A stretch of 59,949 bases of DNA from Oscillospiraceae bacterium. GTDB taxonomy: Bacteria > Bacillota > Clostridia > Oscillospirales > Oscillospiraceae. Where the stretch lies: contig JAFQBN010000012.1 of the NCBI GenBank assembly GCA_017416685.1, positions 1 through 59,949 on the forward strand. Direction: 5' to 3'. Within the stretch, counting starts at the first letter, position 1. Every line of letters starts with the position of its first letter. Below the pieces are notes generated by a model, which made no database searches, was not told the origin of the DNA, and was given only the letters and a program-made list of their open reading frames with translations. Positions 58,370 to 59,949 of this stretch are shown here, piece by piece. Made by a program: the position numbers and the translations under genes.

Positions 58370-59038
58370 ATGGACTGCAGCCTTCCCGCAAGGCAACTGA
58401 ATCTGTTGACCCGCTGTCCCCTGCTCGCCGGCTGTGACAGGCAGACCATAGATTTCGCCCTGTCCGATGCCGGCTGCTCCATGGCAGATTTCGAAAGCGG
58501 GCAGATCCTCTACCAGCCCCACAGCTTTTCCCGCAGTCTGGGAATCCTGCTGTCGGGCAGCGTGCGGGTGACCCGGGATGCACTGGTCATCAGCGTGCTG
58601 TCCCCCGGCGAGCTGTTCGGCGCCGCGGCATTATTCAATGACCGGCCCGACTATGCCACCACCCTGACCGCCGCGACCCCCTGCCGGGTCCTGCTGCTGA
58701 AACAGGAGCTGATCGGCCGCCTGATGGATTTCGACACCCGGGTGAGGGACAACTACATCCGCTACCTGTCCGGTCGTATCCGTTTCCTCAGCAGCAAGGT
58801 TCAGTCCCTCGCCGCCGCAGGAGTGGATGGCAAGCTGGCCCGCTTTCTGCTCAGTCGGCTGACTCCGGATCAGCCGAATCTGGTCTGTCCGGCCACGGAA
58901 CTGGCCCAGCGGCTGGGCATCAGCCGTGCTTCCCTGTACCGGGCCTTTGAGTCGCTGGAAGAGCGCGGTCTCATCGCCCACAGAGGCCGCCGGGTGGAGG
59001 TCATTGACTTCGCCGGTTTGGAATCCTATCCCCTTTAA
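58370..59038 (+). CDS. Crp/Fnr-family transcriptional regulator
   Basis: A 222-residue regulator. The N-terminal cyclic-nucleotide-type beta-roll has SLGILLSGSVRVTR and LSPGELFGAAALFND; there is a long dimer helix (about 125-150); and the C-terminal helix-turn-helix reads CPATELAQRLGISRASLYRA. There is no Fnr-type N-terminal cysteine cluster, so a small-molecule ligand is likelier than an Fe-S sensor. GAGGTGA precedes the ATG at 58370. It lies 38 bp before the ABC lipoprotein gene and probably controls it. Confidence 0.9.
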   Translation: MDCSLPARQLNLLTRCPLLAGCDRQTIDFALSDAGCSMADFESGQILYQPHSFSRSLGILLSGSVRVTRDALVISVLSPGELFGAAALFNDRPDYATTLTAATPCRVLLLKQELIGRLMDFDTRVRDNYIRYLSGRIRFLSSKVQSLAAAGVDGKLARFLLSRLTPDQPNLVCPATELAQRLGISRASLYRAFESLEERGLIAHRGRRVEVIDFAGLESYPL

Positions 59039-59076
59039 CCTGTCAACTTTTTGAACCAAAGAAAGGATGTTTCAAC

Positions 59077-59949
59077 ATGAAAAAACGTATTCTCGCTTCC
59101 CTGCTGTGTGCCGTGATGGTGCTGGGTCTTTCCGCCTGCGGCAAGCCCGCCGCCTCTTCCGGTTCTGTATCCGGTGACATCTCCGGCGACGTCAGCACCC
59201 CCGCTCCCGAAAAGCTGGCCAACGTCATGGCTCTGTCCGGCCCCACCGGCGTGGGTATGTCCAAAATGATGACCGACAAGGCCGACACCTACAACTTCAC
59301 CGTGGTGGCCGACAACAGCGAGGTGGGCGCCGCCCTCACCAAGGGCGAGGTGGACATCGCCTGCATCGCCACCAACGTGGCCGCCAATCTGTATAACAAG
59401 ACGAACAGCCTCACCGTGCTGGCCGCCAACACTTTGGGCGTGCTGTATATTCTGGACAAGGACGCCAGCGTGACCGATGCAGCCTCTCTGCGCGGCAAGA
59501 CCATCTTTGCCACCGGTCAGGGCGCCAATCCTGAGTTCGTTCTGGACCGTCTGCTGACCGAAAACGGCCTTGACCCCGACAAGGATGTGGACATCCAGTG
59601 GATGACCGCGCAGGAGGTCACCGCCAAGATGGTCCAGTCCACCGACGGCGTGTGCATGCTGCCCGTTCCCGCCGCCACCGCCCTGATGCTCAAGGACTCC
59701 ACCGTGCGCGAGGCCATCAACATCTCCGCCGCCTGGGACGAGATTTCCGAGTCTCCTCTTGTCATGGGCTGTGTGGTGGTGCGCAACACCTTCCTGCAGG
59801 AGCATCCCGAGGTCGTAGAGCAGTTCCTGACCGATTACGAGGCCTCCATCAACTATATGAATGACCCCGCCAACCTGACCGTGGCCGCTGAGCTGGCCGC
59901 CGCCCACGGCATTACTGCCAACGCTGCCATCGCCGCCAAGGCCATTCCT
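59077..59949 (+). CDS. ABC transporter substrate-binding lipoprotein (NitT/TauT-like), partial
   Basis: The first 291 residues of a gene cut by the window edge. The signal peptide ends in the lipobox LSAC (Cys21), followed by a Ser/Gly linker. The mature part resembles NitT/TauT-type binding proteins (aromatic sulfonate, nitrate or thiamine-precursor type): GEVDIACIATNVAANLYNK, LGVLYILDKDASVTDAASLRGKTI, TGQGANPEFVLDRLL, EQFLTDYEASINYMN. Ligand unknown. GAAAGGA precedes the ATG. Permease and ATPase genes are expected downstream. Confidence 0.88.
   Translation, partial: MKKRILASLLCAVMVLGLSACGKPAASSGSVSGDISGDVSTPAPEKLANVMALSGPTGVGMSKMMTDKADTYNFTVVADNSEVGAALTKGEVDIACIATNVAANLYNKTNSLTVLAANTLGVLYILDKDASVTDAASLRGKTIFATGQGANPEFVLDRLLTENGLDPDKDVDIQWMTAQEVTAKMVQSTDGVCMLPVPAATALMLKDSTVREAINISAAWDEISESPLVMGCVVVRNTFLQEHPEVVEQFLTDYEASINYMNDPANLTVAAELAAAHGITANAAIAAKAIP

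Overview
The window looks like chromosomal DNA of an anaerobic, probably spore-forming, relatively GC-rich member of the Clostridia, most like an Oscillospiraceae-type gut bacterium. This is inferred from Rnf genes, a crotonyl-CoA/butyryl-CoA gene set with EtfAB, dipicolinate synthase, a SpoVB-like flippase, QueH, DUF1540 and DUF1934 proteins, many small families typical of Clostridia, strong GGAGG ribosome sites and several TTG/GTG starts. No species can be named from the sequence.

Layout. 1-5 kb: small proteins, then a leftward compact Rnf-like cluster (RnfC, an RnfD-RnfG fusion, one RnfA-like subunit) with no RnfB and only one of the RnfA/RnfE pair. 5-13 kb: envelope proteins, a GH36-like glycosidase, a rhomboid-like protein with a metal-binding tail, a YeiH-type exporter and release factor 3. 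13-15.5 kb: a PyrB with a PyrI-like zinc tail, then five tRNA genes (Gly, Arg, His, Gln, Lys); the 3' tails of tRNA-Arg and tRNA-Lys recur as direct repeats just downstream. 15.7-17.8 kb: a more AT-rich cytosine-5 methyltransferase and putative restriction enzyme.

18-36 kb is a carbohydrate region. One operon joins N-acetylglucosamine-6-P catabolism (nagA, nagB) to uronate catabolism (mannonate oxidoreductase, uxuA) and faces an AraC regulator. A second begins with another AraC regulator and holds two tandem NagA-like deacetylases, a DapA/NanA-type aldolase and two tandem neutral-ceramidase-like proteins. Between them lie a sialidase-like BNR protein, an AspT/YidE-type transporter, an ECF S component, a PHP phosphatase, an esterase and small membrane proteins.

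36-51.5 kb is mostly housekeeping: ychF, dinB, a SLOG protein, queH, a PrsA-like foldase, DUF1934-argS, mtaB, a split chromate transporter, a CLC-type (probably fluoride) antiporter, a HAD phosphatase, tRNA-Leu and spoVB. 51.6-56.7 kb carries crt, hbd, acyl-CoA dehydrogenase, etfB and etfA (crotonyl-CoA to butyryl-CoA with electron bifurcation, which could feed ferredoxin electrons to an Rnf-type complex). 56.8-58.3 kb is dpaA-dpaB (spore dipicolinate). The window ends with a Crp/Fnr regulator and the start of an ABC substrate-binding lipoprotein. No protein-free gap over 300 bp exists except the tRNA block at 14.5-15.7 kb.
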